DNA of 58,592 nucleotides from NCBI GenBank assembly GCA_934667815.1, contig CAKUMO010000017.1, forward strand, positions 1 to 58,592, in the 5' to 3' direction. This stretch comes from an uncultured Oscillospiraceae bacterium (lineage in GTDB: Bacteria; Bacillota; Clostridia; Oscillospirales; Oscillospiraceae). The notes beneath the pieces are model-generated. The model made no database searches, had not been told where the DNA came from, and saw only the letters and a list, made by a program, of their open reading frames with translations. A program made the translations under genes and the position numbers. Of this stretch, positions 24,291-33,785 are shown in pieces (within the stretch, counting starts at the first letter, position 1; every line of letters starts with the position of its first letter).

Positions 24291-24321
24291 CCTCCCGCAG
24301 GCTGCCCTGCGGGAGGTTTTT
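24291..24321 (+). terminator. Terminator of the ssnA-ygfK operon
   Basis: CCTCCCGCAGG (24291-24301), loop CTGC, CCTGCGGGAGG (24306-24316), followed by TTTTT. Confidence 0.9.
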
Positions 24322-24408
24322 GTCTGCGCATTATGGACTATTGTCTATCTTTCCAGTTTTATTTCCCGATTTTCTCCCAAAATCGGCATTATTCATGCAA
24401 AGAAATCA

Positions 24409-24437
24409 TTGTAATTTCTCCACATTCGGAGTATAAT
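24409..24437 (+). promoter_or_regulatory. Promoter of asnA-asnS
   Basis: TTGTAA (24409-24414), 17-base spacer, TATAAT (24432-24437), about 67 bases before the asnA ATG. Confidence 0.6.
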
Positions 24438-24504
24438 AAAAGGTAATTCCGGATTGCTTCATCTTCCGGTATTTCCCCAAAATATAAGTAAGGAGGACGT
24501 TGAA

Positions 24505-25518
24505 ATGAGTAAATGCCGTATTCCCGCTGGATACTCGAGCCCGCTGAGCGTCTATGAAACGCAGTGCGCGATCGAGTTCATCAAGCACAATTTCCAGAAA
24601 AATCTGTGTCACGCGCTCAATTTGCTGCGTGTGTCGGCGCCGCTGTTTGTCGAAGGAGCTTCCGGTCTGAATGACAATCTCAACGGCTATGAGCGCCCCG
24701 TCTCGTTCGACGTCCCCGACGTCGGCGTTGAAGCGCAGGTCGTGCATTCCTTGGCTAAGTGGAAGCGCTACGCCCTCGCGCGTTACGGCTTCCGCCCCGG
24801 CAAAGGTCTGGTCACGGATATGAACGCCATCCGCCGCGACGAGATCGTGGACAATCTGCACTCGGTCTATGTCGATCAGTGGGACTGGGAAAAGGTCATC
24901 ACGCGCGAAACACGCAATGAAGCAACCTTGAAGGACACCGTCCAGCGCATCGTCAACGCGATCTACGTCACAAACGAGACGCTCAAGATCGAATATCCGC
25001 AGCTTCATGCCGATCTTCCGCGCGAGGTGCTGTTCGTCAAGACGCAGGAGCTGGAGGATCGTTATCCCGATCTTGCGCCGGCCGAGCGTGAGACCGCCTT
25101 CATGAAGGAGCATCCCGGCAAGGCGCTGTTTCTCATGCAGATCGGCGGTGCACTGCGCTCCGGCAAGCCGCACGACGGCCGCTCTCCGGACTACGACGAC
25201 TGGTCGCTCAACGGCGACATTCTCTACTGGAACGAAACGCTCGGTCGCGCGTTTGAGGTCTCGTCCATGGGCATCCGTGTGGATGCCGAAGCGCTCGACC
25301 GCCAGCTCACGATCTCCGGCTGCGACGACCGCCGCGTCCTGCCCTTCCATAAGGCGCTGCTCGCCGACGAGCTTCCGCTGACAATCGGCGGCGGCATCGG
25401 CCAGTCGAGACTTTGCATGCTTCTGATCGGCTGTGCACACATTGGCGAGGTGCAGTCGAGCGTCTGGGATCCAGAAACCATCGCCGCCTGCAAGGACGCG
25501 GGCGTAATGCTGCTGTAA
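24505..25518 (+). CDS. asnA: Aspartate--ammonia ligase
   Basis: 337 residues, typical for AsnA. It makes asparagine from aspartate, free ammonia and ATP, using a class II aminoacyl-tRNA synthetase-like fold. Family blocks visible: [48 protein letters not shown] and [22 protein letters not shown] precedes the ATG at 24505 by about 9 bases; the open frame begins earlier at 24454 without a site. It sits 13 bases before asnS and directly after the purine-catabolism genes, whose deamination steps release the ammonia it consumes. Confidence 0.95.
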   Translation: MSKCRIPAGYSSPLSVYETQCAIEFIKHNFQKNLCHALNLLRVSAPLFVEGASGLNDNLNGYERPVSFDVPDVGVEAQVVHSLAKWKRYALARYGFRPGKGLVTDMNAIRRDEIVDNLHSVYVDQWDWEKVITRETRNEATLKDTVQRIVNAIYVTNETLKIEYPQLHADLPREVLFVKTQELEDRYPDLAPAERETAFMKEHPGKALFLMQIGGALRSGKPHDGRSPDYDDWSLNGDILYWNETLGRAFEVSSMGIRVDAEALDRQLTISGCDDRRVLPFHKALLADELPLTIGGGIGQSRLCMLLIGCAHIGEVQSSVWDPETIAACKDAGVMLL

Positions 25519-25531
25519 GAGAGGCAAAAAC

Positions 25532-26923
25532 ATGGAACTCATCACTGTACGCGAGCTTTTTAAGAATACCAAGGCCTATGCCGGCAAGGCCATCGAGGTC
25601 GGCGGCTGGGTGCGCTCCGTCCGCGCGTCGAAGTCCTTCGGTTTCATCGTGCTGAGCGACGGCACCTATTTTAGCCCCTTGCAGATCGTCTATCACGACA
25701 CGCTGGAGAACTTCGCCGAAGTCTCCAAGATGAATGTCGGCGCGGCGCTGATCGTCCGCGGCACGCTTGTCGAGACGCCCGAGGCCAAACAGCCCTTTGA
25801 GCTTCAGGCCGAGGAGGTCACGGTCGAGGGTGCGTCCACGCCGGACTATCCCCTGCAAAAGAAGCGCCACACGCTGGAATACCTGCGCACCATGACGCAT
25901 CTGCGTCCCCGCACGAACACCTTCCAGGCGGTATTCCGTGTCCGCAGCCTTGCCGCCTACGCGATCCACAAATTTTTCCAGGAACGCGGCTTTGTCTATG
26001 TACACACACCGCTCATCACCGGTTCCGACTGCGAGGGCGCTGGCGAAATGTTCCAGGTCACCACGCTCGACCTGAACAATGTCCCGCGTAAGGAGGACGG
26101 CAGCGTCGATTATACGCAGGACTTCTTTAACAAGCCCACGAACCTGACCGTCTCCGGCCAGCTCAACGGTGAGACCTACGCCATGGCTTTCCGCAACATC
26201 TACACCTTTGGCCCGACCTTCCGCGCGGAAAACTCCAACACCACGCGCCACGCTGCGGAATTCTGGATGATCGAGCCGGAAATCGCCTTTGCGGATCTCT
26301 CCGACGACATGCGCTTAGCTGAGGACATGATTAAGTATATCATCGCCTATGTGCTGGAAAACGCGCCCGAGGAAATGGCTTTCTTCAACCAGTTTGTAGA
26401 CAAGGAGCTGCTTGAGCGCCTGCATCATGTGCTGACGTCCGATTTCGGCCATGTCACCTACACCGAGGCCATCAAGCTGCTCGAGCCGCACAACGACAGT
26501 TTCGACTATCCCGTCCACTGGGGCAGCGATTTGCAGACCGAGCACGAGCGCTTCCTGACCGAGACGATCTTTAAGCGTCCGGTTTTCGTCACGGATTATC
26601 CGAAGGAGATCAAGGCTTTCTACATGAAGCTGAATCCGGACGGCAAGACCGTCGCTGCGATGGACTGCCTGGTTCCCGGCATCGGTGAGATCATCGGCGG
26701 CAGCCAGCGTGAAGATGACTACGAAACGCTGCTGAACCGCATGAACGAGTTGGGTCTCAAGCCCGAGGATTACGGGTTCTATCTTGATTTGCGCAAGTAC
26801 GGCTCCGCGCGGCATGCGGGCTTCGGTCTCGGCTTTGAACGCTGTGTGATGTATTTGACCGGCATGGCCAACATCCGCGACGTCATCCCCTTCCCGCGCA
26901 CGGTCAACAACTGCGATCTTTAA
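25532..26923 (+). CDS. asnS: Asparagine--tRNA ligase
   Basis: 463 residues, class II synthetase. N-terminal OB-fold anticodon-binding domain (about 1-105, with [20 protein letters not shown]). Class II motif 2 is [25 protein letters not shown] and motif 3 is [15 protein letters not shown]. The Asn rather than Asp specificity is supported by the short sequence without a GAD domain and by the asnA neighbour. GAGAGGC lies upstream of the ATG. Confidence 0.95.
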   Translation: MELITVRELFKNTKAYAGKAIEVGGWVRSVRASKSFGFIVLSDGTYFSPLQIVYHDTLENFAEVSKMNVGAALIVRGTLVETPEAKQPFELQAEEVTVEGASTPDYPLQKKRHTLEYLRTMTHLRPRTNTFQAVFRVRSLAAYAIHKFFQERGFVYVHTPLITGSDCEGAGEMFQVTTLDLNNVPRKEDGSVDYTQDFFNKPTNLTVSGQLNGETYAMAFRNIYTFGPTFRAENSNTTRHAAEFWMIEPEIAFADLSDDMRLAEDMIKYIIAYVLENAPEEMAFFNQFVDKELLERLHHVLTSDFGHVTYTEAIKLLEPHNDSFDYPVHWGSDLQTEHERFLTETIFKRPVFVTDYPKEIKAFYMKLNPDGKTVAAMDCLVPGIGEIIGGSQREDDYETLLNRMNELGLKPEDYGFYLDLRKYGSARHAGFGLGFERCVMYLTGMANIRDVIPFPRTVNNCDL

Positions 26924-26934
26924 TTTTACTGCTT

Positions 26935-26969
26935 AGAGGCACGCTTCAAATGAAGCGTGCCTCTCTTTC
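26935..26969 (+). terminator. Terminator of asnA-asnS
   Basis: AGAGGCACGCTTC (26935-26947), loop AAAT, GAAGCGTGCCTCT (26952-26964), then CTTTCT. Confidence 0.85.
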
Positions 26970-27282
26970 TATGCCCGCCTACTCCCACAATCCCGATTTT
27001 GCAGTCGGGGCGTCGTTTTTGCAGAGGAAATTTGACAAAATCTTTGAATTAATCAGGGTTCGCCGGTACTGTAGTTTACAATAATCATAATTCTTCACGG
27101 ACCGAACAGTAGTTATACACACTCTGCACAGGTTTCTGAACAGGCAGTCTTCCAAAATCGCCCGATTTGCAAGGTTCAACACCGTTCGCGCATTGGGTAT
27201 CCACAGGCTGACAGAGATATGCAGAACTCGGAGTTTACATAATTTTTACAAGTCATAACAGGAACTTGCAAAAAGTTACAAA
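26970..27282. other. Intergenic stretch between convergent operons, no gene seen
   Basis: AT-richer than its surroundings. One short minus-strand frame (67 codons) has no ribosome binding site and no family resemblance. No repeats or RNA motifs were recognised apart from the terminators at both ends. Confidence 0.5.
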
Positions 27283-27318
27283 AGAATTGCAGGATGCGCA
27301 GCAGCATCCTGCAATTCT
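27283..27318 (-). terminator. Terminator after tsaD
   Basis: 15-bp perfect stem, 27283-27297 with 27304-27318, around a 6-base loop (GCAGCA). On the minus strand it is followed by TTTTG. It closes the cysE-to-tsaD transcript. Confidence 0.85.
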
Positions 27319-27386
27319 TATAAAATCCGGAATCAAGGCCGCAAAAAAGAAGCAGCAAAGTGCGTTCTCGATGCTTCCGATTACGG

Positions 27387-28403
27387 TTATAGTGTCTCGC
27401 CCTCCATGGATTTCGTCGCATAGGCATTGAGAGTCTGATCTGCGATGTTGCCGCTCAAAAACTCATAATAGCCCTGCGAACCGATCATCGCAGCATTGTC
27501 CCCGCACAGGCTCAAAGGCGGCATGCACAGGCGAACGCCGCGCTTGGCCGTCTCGCGTGTCAGGTCTGCGCGGATGCGGCTGTTGGCCGCGACGCCGCCT
27601 GCGACAGCCAGCATCTTGCGTCCGGTCAACTCCAGCGCAGCCATTGCCCGGGGAATGAGCATCTCACTCACCGCGGCCGAGAAAGATGCACAGAGGTCGG
27701 GCACGCAAAGCGCCTCGCCCTTCTGCTGCGCGTTATGAATCAGGTTTACTGCGGCGGTTTTCAAGCCGGAGAAGGACATATCCAGAGGATTTCCCGCGAT
27801 TTTCGTATGTGGAAGCGCGTAACGCGTCTCAATTCCGTCTTTTGCGGCACGATCCAGCGCCGCGCCGCCGGGATAAGGCATGCCGAGCAGGCGTGCGACC
27901 TTGTCAAAGCACTCGCCTGCCGCATCATCACGCGTCCCGCCGAGAATCTGCATTTTGGTGTAATCCTGCACATCAACGAGCATCGTGTGCCCGCCGGAAA
28001 CGACAAGGCACAAAAACGGCGGCTGCAAATCCGGATAGGCCAGATAATTGGCCGCAATGTGTCCTCGAATGTGATGCACCGGAACGAGCGGCACGTCCAG
28101 CGCCAACGCGGCCGCCTTAGCAAAGTTCACACCCACGAGCAGCGCGCCGATCAGGCCGGGCGCATAGGTCACGGCCACAGCGTCAATCTCGCTGCGCGAC
28201 ACGCCCGCCTGCTTGAGCGCCTGCTCGGCAAGGCCGTAAATTGCCTCGATGTGCTTGCGCGAGGCAATCTCCGGCACCACGCCGCCATAGATACGGTGCA
28301 GTGGCACCTGAGAGGCGATGCAGTCCGTGAGCACCTCGCGCCCATTGCGGACAAGGGCGACCGCAGTCTCGTCACAGGACGATTCTACTGATAGGATCAG
28401 CAT
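27387..28403 (-). CDS. tsaD: tRNA N6-adenosine threonylcarbamoyltransferase
   Basis: 338 residues. It transfers the threonylcarbamoyl group to A37 of tRNAs reading ANN codons. ASKHA/Kae1 motifs are clear: VESSCDETAVALV at the N-terminus, metal ligands in VHHIRGHIAANYL, CLVVSGGHTMLV, and SFSGLKTAAVNLI. AAAGGAG precedes the ATG, inside the end of rimI. The partner genes tsaB and tsaE are not in this window. It is the last gene of the cysE-started minus-strand transcript. Confidence 0.96.
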   Translation of the reverse strand: MLILSVESSCDETAVALVRNGREVLTDCIASQVPLHRIYGGVVPEIASRKHIEAIYGLAEQALKQAGVSRSEIDAVAVTYAPGLIGALLVGVNFAKAAALALDVPLVPVHHIRGHIAANYLAYPDLQPPFLCLVVSGGHTMLVDVQDYTKMQILGGTRDDAAGECFDKVARLLGMPYPGGAALDRAAKDGIETRYALPHTKIAGNPLDMSFSGLKTAAVNLIHNAQQKGEALCVPDLCASFSAAVSEMLIPRAMAALELTGRKMLAVAGGVAANSRIRADLTRETAKRGVRLCMPPLSLCGDNAAMIGSQGYYEFLSGNIADQTLNAYATKSMEGETL

Positions 28404-28404
28404 T

Positions 28405-28842
28405 TCAAAGCTCCTTTCTCAGGATGCGCGCATCCTCGATCGGGTTGACATAATATTTTGGACGCCGTCCGGCAAGCACGAAACCGTTTTTCTCATAAAG
28501 AGACTGCGCCGCCGCATTGGACTCGCGTACCTCGAGCGCCAAGGAGGCAATTTCCCGTTCCCGCAGCGCAGAAAACAAGGTGTTCAAAAGCTGCTGCGCA
28601 ACGCCTTGACGCCGCCACGGCGCACCGACGGCGAGATTCATCATGTCGGCCTCGGGCGGCACGAGCTGCGAGCCGACGTAGCCCGCGACGGTCTCGCCGT
28701 CCTGCGCAACAAACCAGAGACTCCATTCGTTTGCAAGCTCCGAAGCAATGCTCGTGCGGCTCCACGGGTCGGAAAAGCATGCACGCTCCAGCGCCGCAAT
28801 GCCGTCCAGATGCCGCTCCTGCATGGGCACAACGGTAATCAT
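28405..28842 (-). CDS. rimI: Ribosomal protein S18-alanine N-acetyltransferase
   Basis: 145 residues, GNAT fold. The acetyl-CoA-binding motif A is VGAPWRRQGVAQQLLNTLF, followed by LALEVRESNAAAQSLYEKNGF. Start MITVVPMQERHLDGIAALERACF fits RimI. It overlaps polA by 4 bases (ATGA at 28839-28842) and ends one base before tsaD, a common rimI-tsaD arrangement in Bacillota. Confidence 0.9.
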   Translation of the reverse strand: MITVVPMQERHLDGIAALERACFSDPWSRTSIASELANEWSLWFVAQDGETVAGYVGSQLVPPEADMMNLAVGAPWRRQGVAQQLLNTLFSALREREIASLALEVRESNAAAQSLYEKNGFVLAGRRPKYYVNPIEDARILRKEL

Positions 28843-31451
28843 TTCGCATCAAACCAGCTTTCTCCCATTTTGGCCTCCGCGACCAACGGAACCTCAAGTT
28901 TTACCGCGTCCTGCATCTGTTCCGTGACGATCTGCATCACGCGAAGCGCCTCAAAGGCCGGGCATTCCACGATCAGTTCATCGTGCACCTGCAGCACAAG
29001 CCGTGCCTGCAAGCCCTCGTCCCGCAGCGCGTCGCGCACGCGAACCATGGCCAGCTTGATAATGTCCGCAGCGCTGCCCTGTACGGGCGTGTTGAGGGCA
29101 ATGCGCTCCGCACCGGAACGAACGTTGAAGTTCGAGCTTTTGATCTCGGGAATATAGCGGCGGCGGTGGAAGATCGTCTCAACGTAGCCCTGTGTTCTGG
29201 CCGTCTGCACGATGTCGTGCATATAAGCACGGACGCCCGCAAAGCGCGCGAGATAGCTGTCAATGTATTCCTTTGCCTCTCTGCGCGAAACGCCGATGTC
29301 CTGCGCAAGGGAAAATTCCGAAATTCCGTAGACGATGCCAAAATTGACCGCCTTGGCATGCCGCCGCATCAGGGGCGTGACCATGTTCACCGGAACACCA
29401 AAGACCTGCGAAGCCGTGACAGTGTGGAAATCCTCGCCGCTGCGGAAGGCCGCCTGCATATTTTGGTCGTGTGCAATGTGCGCCAGCACGCGCAGCTCGA
29501 TCTGACTGTAATCCGCATCCACAAAGACCCAGCCGGAACGCGGGACGAACATCTTACGGATCTCGCTGCCCAACTCCGTGCGAACAGGAATGTTTTGCAG
29601 ATTCGGCTCCGTCGAGGAAAGGCGGCCGGTGGCCGTGACGGTGTTTTGGAAGGTCGTGTGGATGCGGCCGTCGTCCGCGATCTCCTTTTGCAGCCCATCT
29701 GCATAGGTAGATTTCAACTTGGTCAGCATGCGGTAGTCCATGATTGCCTGCACAACGGGGTGCTTGTCCCGCAGCGCCTCGAGCACCTCGACATTCGTCG
29801 AATAGCCGCTCTTGGTCTTTTTTACTGGCGGCAGGCCGAGCTTTTCAAAGAGCAGTTCGCCGAGCTGACGCGTGGAATTGATGTTAAATTCGCCGCCCGC
29901 GCAGTCAAAGATCAAATTTTCGCAGGCCGCGATGCGCTCGGCAAGCATCTGTGCAAAGGCTTGCAGCGCCTGCGCGTCGACGTGGACGCCGGTCGCCTCC
30001 ATCTGTGCCAGCACGGAGCAGAGCGGCAGCTCGATGTCGTTGTACAGTGTCTCTGTTCCCTGTTCGCGCAGCTTGGGCAGCAGCGCATCGTACAGTCCCT
30101 CAACGCAGGAGGCTTCGATGGCCAGCACCGTTTCGCGCGGATATTCCTGCTCGGTTGCAGGAGAAAAATGCAGATAGTCCGAGGCGATGCGCGAAAGCTC
30201 GTACTTGCCGCGCGTCGCATCGAGCAGATACGCAGCCACGGCGGTGTCAAACACAAAGCCGCCGCAGTCCATACCGCGCTCGTAGAGCTTGCGTAAAAGC
30301 GGCTTAATATCGTGCGCAGCCTTCGGCACTGACGGCGCAAAGAGCTTGGCAAGCGCGGCGTCAAAGTCGTCCGCAAGCTGCTCTTTGGTCAAAAGATACA
30401 TCGTATTGCATTCCGCCGGCGTAAAGGCAACTGCGCTCAGCTCCTCCGAGGCTGCAAGGAACGCCGTTCTGCCATCGAGAATTTCGTTCAGATGCGTGAT
30501 GGATTCAACCGCTTCGACGGTGCATTCGGCACAGAATTCCTCCTGCGTTTGCGCAGTCTCCGGTTCTTCCAATGCTGCACCGCGAAGCTGATAGCGATCG
30601 ATGAGCTTCTGAAATTCCAGCTTTGTGAACAGATCATACAGCTCGCGGCGTTTGGGCGGCTGAACCAGATTCTTTTCCGGTGCAAAATCGACCAACGGCG
30701 CATTGCAGCGGATCGTCGCCAAATCGTAGGAAAGATAGGCCATTTCCTTGCCGTTTTCCAGTTTTTCACGCAGCTTCGGCTTGATTTCGGCACTGTCCAG
30801 ATGTGCATAAACACCGTCCAGCGTTCCAAATTTATGCAGCAGATCGCTCGCCGTTTTCGGCCCGACCCCGGCAACGCCCGGAATATTGTCCGAGCTGTCG
30901 CCCATGAGCGCCTTGAGATCGATCAGGCGTTCCGGCGCAAAGCCGTATTCCTCCTCGAAAACCTTGGGCGTATAATTCACGGTCGTGGTCTGCCCGGCCT
31001 GCGTGCGGACGAGCTTGACCATAACGTGCGGCTCAACGAGCTGCAGGCTGTCGCGGTCGCCGGTCAGAACCACGCAGTCCCAGCCGCTTTTGCTGCACTG
31101 CACGCTGACCGTGCCGATCACATCGTCCGCCTCCCAGCCCTGACATTCGTAAATCGGAATGTTCATTGCGGACAAAACCTGCTTCATGACCGGCATCTGC
31201 ATGGCCAGCTCCTCGGGCATGCCATGGCGGGTAGCCTTGTAACCGTCGTATTTCAAGTGGCGGAAGGTCGGGCCATGCAGATCGAAGGCAACGCACAGCG
31301 CGTCGGGCTTTTCCTCGCCCGCGACCTTTTGCAGGATGTTCAAAAAGCCATAGATCGCGTTGGTGTAGAGGCCCTCGCGCGTCGTCAGCGGCCGCACGCC
31401 GTAAAACGCGCGGTTGATGACGCTGTTGCCGTCCAAAATCATCAGTTTCAT
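28839..31451 (-). CDS. polA: DNA polymerase I
   Basis: 870 residues from the ATG at 31451 (GGGAG upstream; frame open to 31502). Residues 1 to about 290 are the 5'-3' exonuclease (LDGNSVINRAFYG, GWEADDVIGT, VLTGDRDSLQLV). About 320-490 is a degenerate 3'-5' exonuclease domain in which the first DxE motif is not seen, so proofreading is probably lost, as in Bacillus. The rest is the polymerase with VDADYSQIELRVLAHI near 640, VNFGIVYGIS and the catalytic QVHDELIVE near 820. It lies 13 bases after cysS and overlaps rimI by 4 bases. Confidence 0.96.
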   Translation of the reverse strand: MKLMILDGNSVINRAFYGVRPLTTREGLYTNAIYGFLNILQKVAGEEKPDALCVAFDLHGPTFRHLKYDGYKATRHGMPEELAMQMPVMKQVLSAMNIPIYECQGWEADDVIGTVSVQCSKSGWDCVVLTGDRDSLQLVEPHVMVKLVRTQAGQTTTVNYTPKVFEEEYGFAPERLIDLKALMGDSSDNIPGVAGVGPKTASDLLHKFGTLDGVYAHLDSAEIKPKLREKLENGKEMAYLSYDLATIRCNAPLVDFAPEKNLVQPPKRRELYDLFTKLEFQKLIDRYQLRGAALEEPETAQTQEEFCAECTVEAVESITHLNEILDGRTAFLAASEELSAVAFTPAECNTMYLLTKEQLADDFDAALAKLFAPSVPKAAHDIKPLLRKLYERGMDCGGFVFDTAVAAYLLDATRGKYELSRIASDYLHFSPATEQEYPRETVLAIEASCVEGLYDALLPKLREQGTETLYNDIELPLCSVLAQMEATGVHVDAQALQAFAQMLAERIAACENLIFDCAGGEFNINSTRQLGELLFEKLGLPPVKKTKSGYSTNVEVLEALRDKHPVVQAIMDYRMLTKLKSTYADGLQKEIADDGRIHTTFQNTVTATGRLSSTEPNLQNIPVRTELGSEIRKMFVPRSGWVFVDADYSQIELRVLAHIAHDQNMQAAFRSGEDFHTVTASQVFGVPVNMVTPLMRRHAKAVNFGIVYGISEFSLAQDIGVSRREAKEYIDSYLARFAGVRAYMHDIVQTARTQGYVETIFHRRRYIPEIKSSNFNVRSGAERIALNTPVQGSAADIIKLAMVRVRDALRDEGLQARLVLQVHDELIVECPAFEALRVMQIVTEQMQDAVKLEVPLVAEAKMGESWFDAK

Positions 31452-31464
31452 CTCAAGGCTCCCT

Positions 31465-32886
31465 TCAGATTCGCTTGCAGACCGCCCCCTGCGGCGTGTC
31501 AATGACCTCGTAGCCCATGGACTTCAGTTCATCGCGGATTCGGTCGGCCTCCGGCCAGTTTTTCGCCTTTTTCGCGGCAGTACGCGCCTCAACCAGCGCC
31601 TGCACCTCGGGCGCAACGGCAAGCGTTTCCTCCTTGGGCTGCGTGTTGCGCTCCTTCTGCGCCGCTGCCAGCAGATTCAGGCCGAGCACGCGATCAAAAT
31701 CTTCCAGCGCGGCCAGCTTGGTCGCGTCGTTCGTCTTAGCCTTGAGTACGTCATAAAGGGCAGTGACGGCAAGCGAAGTATTCAGATCGCCGTTCAGTGC
31801 GGTTTCAAAACGCTGCTTGAGCGCGGAGAAAGCCGCCTCGTCCACCGCTTCGCCGGTATCCGGCTTGAGCGCAGCGATCTTGGAAATGAGCTTTTGATAG
31901 GTCACTGCCGCGTTATCGAGGTTTTCCCAAGAAAAGACCAGATTGCGGCGGTAGTGACTTTGCAGGCAGAACAGGCGGTAAACAATCGGATCGTAGCCCT
32001 TTTCCTCAAGCAGAGAAACGGTCAGAAACTCGCCCTTGGACTTGGACATCTTTCCGCTCTCGGTGTTCAGATGGTGCACATGGAACCAATAATTGCACCA
32101 CTTGTGCCCGAGGAAAGCCTCGGACTGCGCGATCTCATTCGTGTGGTGCGGGAAAGCGTTGTCGATGCCGCCGCAATGAATATCTAGATATTCGCCCAGA
32201 TGCTTAATGCTGATGCCGGAGCACTCGATGTGCCAGCCGGGATAGCCCACGCCCCACGGCGAATCCCACTTGAGCGCCTGATCCTCAAACTTCGACTTCG
32301 TGAACCAAAGGACAAAATCATTCTTATTGCGCTTGTTCGTGTCCTCCTCCACGCCCTCGCGGACACCGACTTCGAGATCTTCCTCGTTGTGGTCGTTAAA
32401 CACATAGTATTTTTCCAGCTTCGATGTGTCAAAATACACGTTTCCTCCTGCGACATAGGCGTAGCCCTTGTCAAGCAGCGTCTCGATGATGTGGATATAC
32501 TCCGGGATGCAGTGCGTCGCCGGCTCGACGACATCCGGCCGCTTGATGTTGAGCTTGTCGCAGTCAGCAAAGAAAGCGTCCGTGTAGAATTTGGCGATCT
32601 CCATGACCGTCTTATGCTCACGCTTGGCTCCCTTGAGCATCTTATCCTCGCCGGTGTCGGCATCAGAGGCCAGATGGCCGACGTCCGTGATATTCATCAC
32701 GCGCTTGACAGGATAGCCGAGGTAGCGTAGGCTCTTTTCCAGCACATCCTCCATGATATAGCTGCGCAGATTGCCGATGTGCGCAAAGTGGTAGACCGTC
32801 GGCCCGCAGGTGTACATCTTGACCAGCGCAGGATCGTTGGGAACGAACAGTTCTTTCTTATGGCTCAAAGAATTATAAAGATACAT
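31465..32886 (-). CDS. cysS: Cysteine--tRNA ligase
   Basis: 473 residues, class I synthetase. HIGH-type motif in YHFAHIGNLRS, KMSKS in GKMSKSKGEF, zinc ligands in CGPTVY, HIECSG and the downstream His/Glu of HHTNEIAQ. The start at 32886 directly abuts the cysE stop, and the ribosome binding site GGAGG lies in the end of cysE. It is in the transcript controlled by the T-box leader upstream of cysE, so its level should rise when tRNA-Cys is uncharged. Confidence 0.97.
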   Translation of the reverse strand: MYLYNSLSHKKELFVPNDPALVKMYTCGPTVYHFAHIGNLRSYIMEDVLEKSLRYLGYPVKRVMNITDVGHLASDADTGEDKMLKGAKREHKTVMEIAKFYTDAFFADCDKLNIKRPDVVEPATHCIPEYIHIIETLLDKGYAYVAGGNVYFDTSKLEKYYVFNDHNEEDLEVGVREGVEEDTNKRNKNDFVLWFTKSKFEDQALKWDSPWGVGYPGWHIECSGISIKHLGEYLDIHCGGIDNAFPHHTNEIAQSEAFLGHKWCNYWFHVHHLNTESGKMSKSKGEFLTVSLLEEKGYDPIVYRLFCLQSHYRRNLVFSWENLDNAAVTYQKLISKIAALKPDTGEAVDEAAFSALKQRFETALNGDLNTSLAVTALYDVLKAKTNDATKLAALEDFDRVLGLNLLAAAQKERNTQPKEETLAVAPEVQALVEARTAAKKAKNWPEADRIRDELKSMGYEVIDTPQGAVCKRI

Positions 32887-33498
32887 TTACTTTTCCTCCA
32901 GTTTTTTCTCAAGTAGTTCTATCCGCTCGGTCAGGTAATCCAGCTCCGCACGGACAGGGTCGGGCGTGTGAATATGGTCAAGCTTCTCTCCGTTGAGACG
33001 CACGACGCGGCCGGGCACGCCGACGACGGTGGAATTGGGCGGCACCTCGTTCAAAACGACGGAATTTGCCGCAATGCGGGCATTATCGCCCACCTTGAAC
33101 GGCCCGAGTACCTTTGCGCCGCAGCCGATCATGACGTTATTGCCGATGGTCGGATGACGCTTGCCGCGTGCCGCACCGGTGCCGCCGAGGGTCACGCCCT
33201 GATAAAACAGGCAATCGTCCCCAACCTCGGCCGTTGCGCCGATGACAATGCCCATGCCGTGGTCGATAACCAACCGTCTGCCGATCTTTGCGGCCGGATG
33301 GATCTCGACGCCCGTGCGCCTGCGTGCAAGCTGCGACACCCAGCGCCCGAGCAACTGCATATGATGGCCGTACAGCCAGTGCGCCACACGGTGGTACATG
33401 ATGGCGTGCAGACCGTTGTACAGCCAGAACACCTCAAATTTACTGCGCGCAGCCGGGTCGTTGCGCTGATAAGCCTCTATGGTTTCTTTTAACCGCAT
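32887..33498 (-). CDS. cysE: Serine O-acetyltransferase
   Basis: 203 residues from the ATG at 33498 (GGAGGG 6 bases upstream; the frame open to 33582 overlaps the T-box leader). It makes O-acetylserine, the precursor of cysteine. The hexapeptide left-handed beta-helix is visible (VEIHPAAKIGRRLVIDHGMG, TLGGTGAARGKRHPTIGNNV, VGDNARIAANSVV), as is the C-terminal tail. It is the shorter Bacillota type. First gene after the T-box leader. Confidence 0.94.
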   Translation of the reverse strand: MRLKETIEAYQRNDPAARSKFEVFWLYNGLHAIMYHRVAHWLYGHHMQLLGRWVSQLARRRTGVEIHPAAKIGRRLVIDHGMGIVIGATAEVGDDCLFYQGVTLGGTGAARGKRHPTIGNNVMIGCGAKVLGPFKVGDNARIAANSVVLNEVPPNSTVVGVPGRVVRLNGEKLDHIHTPDPVRAELDYLTERIELLEKKLEEK

Positions 33499-33738
33499 TG
33501 ACTTCCCTCCATACAAAAAACAGCCTGCCTCTGAATTTCTCAAGAGGCGGGCTGTGCTCGCGGTTCCACTCTGATTTCTCACTCAAACGCCTTAACGCGG
33601 CGAACGGGGTCTCCCCTGCGCTCCCGGGCGCACTTCGCACGCACTCCGCTGTGCCTGCTTCCAGCCGATGGCAGGCGCTCTCTGCTGCGGATTTCGCGGG
33701 CTACTCTTCCCGTTCCCAGCGCTATGAAATTATCCAAC
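33499..33738 (-). promoter_or_regulatory. T-box riboswitch, probably tRNA-Cys
   Basis: On the minus strand the leader carries the T-box sequence AGAGTGGAACCGCG (33572-33559), a near match to the consensus AGGGTGGNACCGCG, whose UGGN pairs with the acceptor end of uncharged tRNA. The Stem I part includes GGGAAGAGTAG near 33711. A terminator follows: ACAGCCCGCCTCT (33555-33543) with AGAGGCAGGCTGT (33532-33520) and a T-run. Cysteine specificity is inferred from cysE and cysS downstream; the specifier codon was not placed with certainty. Confidence 0.9.
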
Positions 33739-33744
33739 AATAGT

Positions 33745-33773
33745 ATATTACCATCCCGGACGCGAGGTGTCAA
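33745..33773 (-). promoter_or_regulatory. Promoter of the cysE T-box operon
   Basis: On the minus strand TTGACA (33773-33768), 17-base spacer, TAATAT (33750-33745). It starts just after the pgsA stop at 33786. Confidence 0.8.
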
Positions 33774-33785
33774 TGTAAAAAGTGC

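Noticed and set aside
21365..24331. 988-codon minus-strand open frame
   Set aside because: Antisense shadow of ygfK, whose domains and motifs are unambiguous.
24409..24504. Riboswitch or T-box before asnA-asnS
   Set aside because: The leader is only about 60 bases and lacks a T-box motif or terminator.
26979..27182. 67-codon minus-strand frame between asnS and tsaD
   Set aside because: No ribosome binding site, lies between two terminators, no recognisable family.
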